This document shows positions 4,696 to 5,464 of a DNA stretch of 5,464 nt, piece after piece. The DNA comes from Propionicimonas sp. GTDB lineage: Bacteria; Actinomycetota; Actinomycetes; Propionibacteriales; Propionibacteriaceae. The position numbers were made by a program, and so were the translations under genes. Position 1 is the stretch's first letter, and each line of letters opens with the position of its first letter. The notes beneath the pieces were generated by a model. It saw only the letters and a program-made list of their open reading frames with translations, was not told where the DNA came from and did not search any database. The DNA lies in NCBI GenBank assembly GCA_031119515.1, contig JAVHXR010000207.1, positions 1 through 5,464 on the forward strand, given 5' to 3'.

Positions 4696-4839
4696 ATGGC
4701 TACCCTTCTGTGGATCCTCGCGGCGGTGCTGGTCATCTCCGGCATCTTCGCCATCGTCCGTAAGCAGGTCCTCTGGGGCATCGTGCTGATCGTCGTCGGT
4801 CTGCTCGTCGGCCCCGGTGGGGTCAGCCTCTTCACCTGA
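4696..4839 (+). CDS. GPGG-motif small membrane protein
   Basis: This 47-aa hydrophobic protein starts MATLLWILAAVLVISGIFAI. It has two predicted membrane helices at about 4-21 and 25-38 joined by a short basic turn (VRKQ), then the motif GPGG at 39-42 and the tail VSLFT. This matches the actinobacterial family labelled 'GPGG-motif small membrane protein', whose function is unknown. The turn suggests both ends face out and the loop faces the cytoplasm (positive-inside rule). The start has GGGAG (4685-4689) 6 nt upstream. It lies 12 nt after the csbD stop, so the two are almost certainly cotranscribed under stress control. The operon ends at the hairpin at 4883-4915. Its small size makes it easy to miss in automatic annotation. 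Confidence 0.88.
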   Translation: MATLLWILAAVLVISGIFAIVRKQVLWGIVLIVVGLLVGPGGVSLFT

Positions 4840-4882
4840 CGTGTTCACCTGAGGCCCGGTCCACCTCCCCGGCCGAGCCAAC

Positions 4883-4915
4883 CAGTGCCCCGCGCTCCCC
4901 CCGCGCGGGGCACTG
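4883..4915 (+). terminator. 13-bp hairpin terminator after the csbD-GPGG operon
   Basis: CAGTGCCCCGCGC (4883-4895) and GCGCGGGGCACTG (4903-4915) pair perfectly around a 7-nt loop. The hairpin lies 43 nt after the GPGG stop. There is no T-run, which is usual for hairpin terminators in high-GC actinomycetes. Its position between a finished operon and a gene with its own ribosome binding site supports a terminator. Confidence 0.75.
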
Positions 4916-4946
4916 TGCTGTCCGGGCAGGATGTTCTCGCCGGCGC

Positions 4947-4985
4947 GGGGGTGGGTGGGGACAACCCCCGGCCGGGACCGGGGGG
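4947..4985. other. G-rich element with competing hairpins upstream of the sensor gene
   Basis: The plus strand carries G-tracts at 4947-4951, 4953-4955, 4957-4960, 4974-4976 and 4980-4985, enough for a G-quadruplex with one long loop. Two hairpins compete: GGGG/CCCC around ACAA (4957-4968), and CCCCCGG (4965-4971) with CCGGGGG (4978-4984) around a 6-nt loop. It lies within the 235-nt gap 4840-5074, which holds no gene. It could regulate the sensor gene or be a second terminator. Confidence 0.4.
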
Positions 4986-4986
4986 C

Positions 4987-5050
4987 CACCGGCTACCGGT
5001 GCCGGCCACGGGTTCGTAGGTTGTTCCCATCCGACCGGCACGGCCGGTCG
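4987..5050 (+). promoter_or_regulatory. Candidate promoter and operators of the sensor gene
   Basis: TAGGTT (5017-5022) fits a housekeeping -10 box, 52 nt before the start codon at 5075. No clear -35 hexamer is present. Two inverted repeats flank it. CACCGG-CTA-CCGGTG (4987-5001) covers the -35 position. CGACCGGC-ACG-GCCGGTCG (5032-5050) lies just after the expected transcription start. Both contain ACCGG and CCGGT arms, so one dimeric regulator might bind both. The idea is tentative. Confidence 0.35.
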
Positions 5051-5074
5051 ACACCGTTCCCGAGGAGGGCAGGG

Positions 5075-5464
5075 ATGACCACCACGTCCCGGCAGGACAC
5101 CGGCAGCTACCCAGCGTTGTGGCGACGTACTCCCGGCTCGATCGCCTACCTGTTCGTCAGCTTCGTGGTCACCATGATCACGATGTCGGTGCTGTGGGCG
5201 GTGCTCGGGACCGGTCTGGGCCTCGCCGTGCTGGTGATCGGGCTGCCGATCATCGCGCTGGCCCTGCTGATCGCCCGCGGCACCGGGACCTTCGAGCGCC
5301 GCCTGCTGAGGCTGACCGGCCTGCCGGAGATCCCCGACCCCGCCTGGCCGCGCCCGTCCGCACGCTCCTGGTGGCGACGGGTGTTCGCCCGGCTGGGATC
5401 GGGCCGCTACTGGAGCTACCTCGCGCACCAGCTGCTGGTCGCGCCGGTGGTGTCGACGCTGACC
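5075..5464 (+). CDS. Sensor-domain membrane protein, probably a histidine kinase N-terminus (partial)
   Basis: The frame is open for 130 codons to the window edge. After a short polar N-terminus (MTTTSRQDTGSYPALWRRTP) there are two close hydrophobic segments, about 23-44 and 47-67. A basic loop follows, with GTFERRLLRLTGL and a Trp/Arg-rich stretch (about 90-112), and the start of a third helix (LAHQLLVAPVVSTL). This layout resembles the actinobacterial 'putative sensor' domain (PF13796 as I recall it), usually found at the N-terminus of membrane histidine kinases paired with LuxR-type response regulators, and sometimes alone. The catalytic part lies outside the window, so kinase activity is inferred. 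The start has AGGAGGG (5063-5069) 5 nt upstream. It follows a strong terminator and is probably transcribed independently of the csbD operon. Confidence 0.82.
   Translation, partial: MTTTSRQDTGSYPALWRRTPGSIAYLFVSFVVTMITMSVLWAVLGTGLGLAVLVIGLPIIALALLIARGTGTFERRLLRLTGLPEIPDPAWPRPSARSWWRRVFARLGSGRYWSYLAHQLLVAPVVSTLT

Noticed and set aside
5107..5140. GAGT-N16-GGGTAG on the minus strand inside the sensor gene
   Set aside because: The -35 match is only GNNT, it lies within a coding region and no minus-strand gene follows.

Overview
This window looks like chromosomal DNA from a high-GC actinomycete. A Pseudonocardiales-type genome is my guess, but the order cannot be fixed from sequence alone. The evidence is the strong G/C bias at third codon positions, AGGAGG-like ribosome binding sites, TAGGNT-type -10 boxes, and families typical of Actinobacteria: a SigB/SigF-class sigma factor, a PAS-ANTAR regulator, a DUF6328-like membrane protein, a GPGG-motif small membrane protein and a sensor-domain protein. 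I see no insertion sequence, tRNA, rRNA, CRISPR array or phage gene.

Layout. (1) Positions 1-86, minus strand: the start of a small conserved protein beginning MPGKRPGPSVKDPELYEALR, which runs off the left edge. (2) 87-292: a divergent regulatory region. (3) 293-1432, plus: a PAS-ANTAR regulator. (4) 1435-1941, minus: a four-helix DUF6328-like membrane protein, convergent with (3) across a 2-nt gap. (5) 2049-3077, plus: a bacterial type IB DNA topoisomerase with all its catalytic residues. (6) 3078-3388: a 311-nt gap with a stress-type promoter and a long, apparently non-coding leader. (7) 3389-4186, plus: a SigB/SigF/SigG-family sigma factor. (8) 4247-4411, plus: a 54-aa YHS-domain protein. 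(9) 4495-4683 and 4696-4839, plus: a CsbD-family protein and a 47-aa GPGG-motif membrane protein, probably one operon, ended by a 13-bp hairpin at 4883-4915. (10) 5075-5464, plus: the N-terminus of a sensor-domain membrane protein, which runs off the right edge.

The unifying theme is general stress response. Three sites match the actinobacterial SigB/SigF promoter pattern (GTTT or GTTA, 15-16 nt, GGGTA). They lie before the left-edge gene, before the sigma gene's leader, and before the csbD operon. The sigma gene in the middle encodes the class of factor that reads such sites. The simplest reading is a small self-contained regulon: an autoregulated sigma factor with two nearby targets. TopIB, the PAS-ANTAR regulator and the DUF6328-like protein have no such promoter and are linked only by position. 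Nothing here is a clearly undescribed system. The least explained parts are the 240-nt sigma leader and the small genes around the sigma factor.
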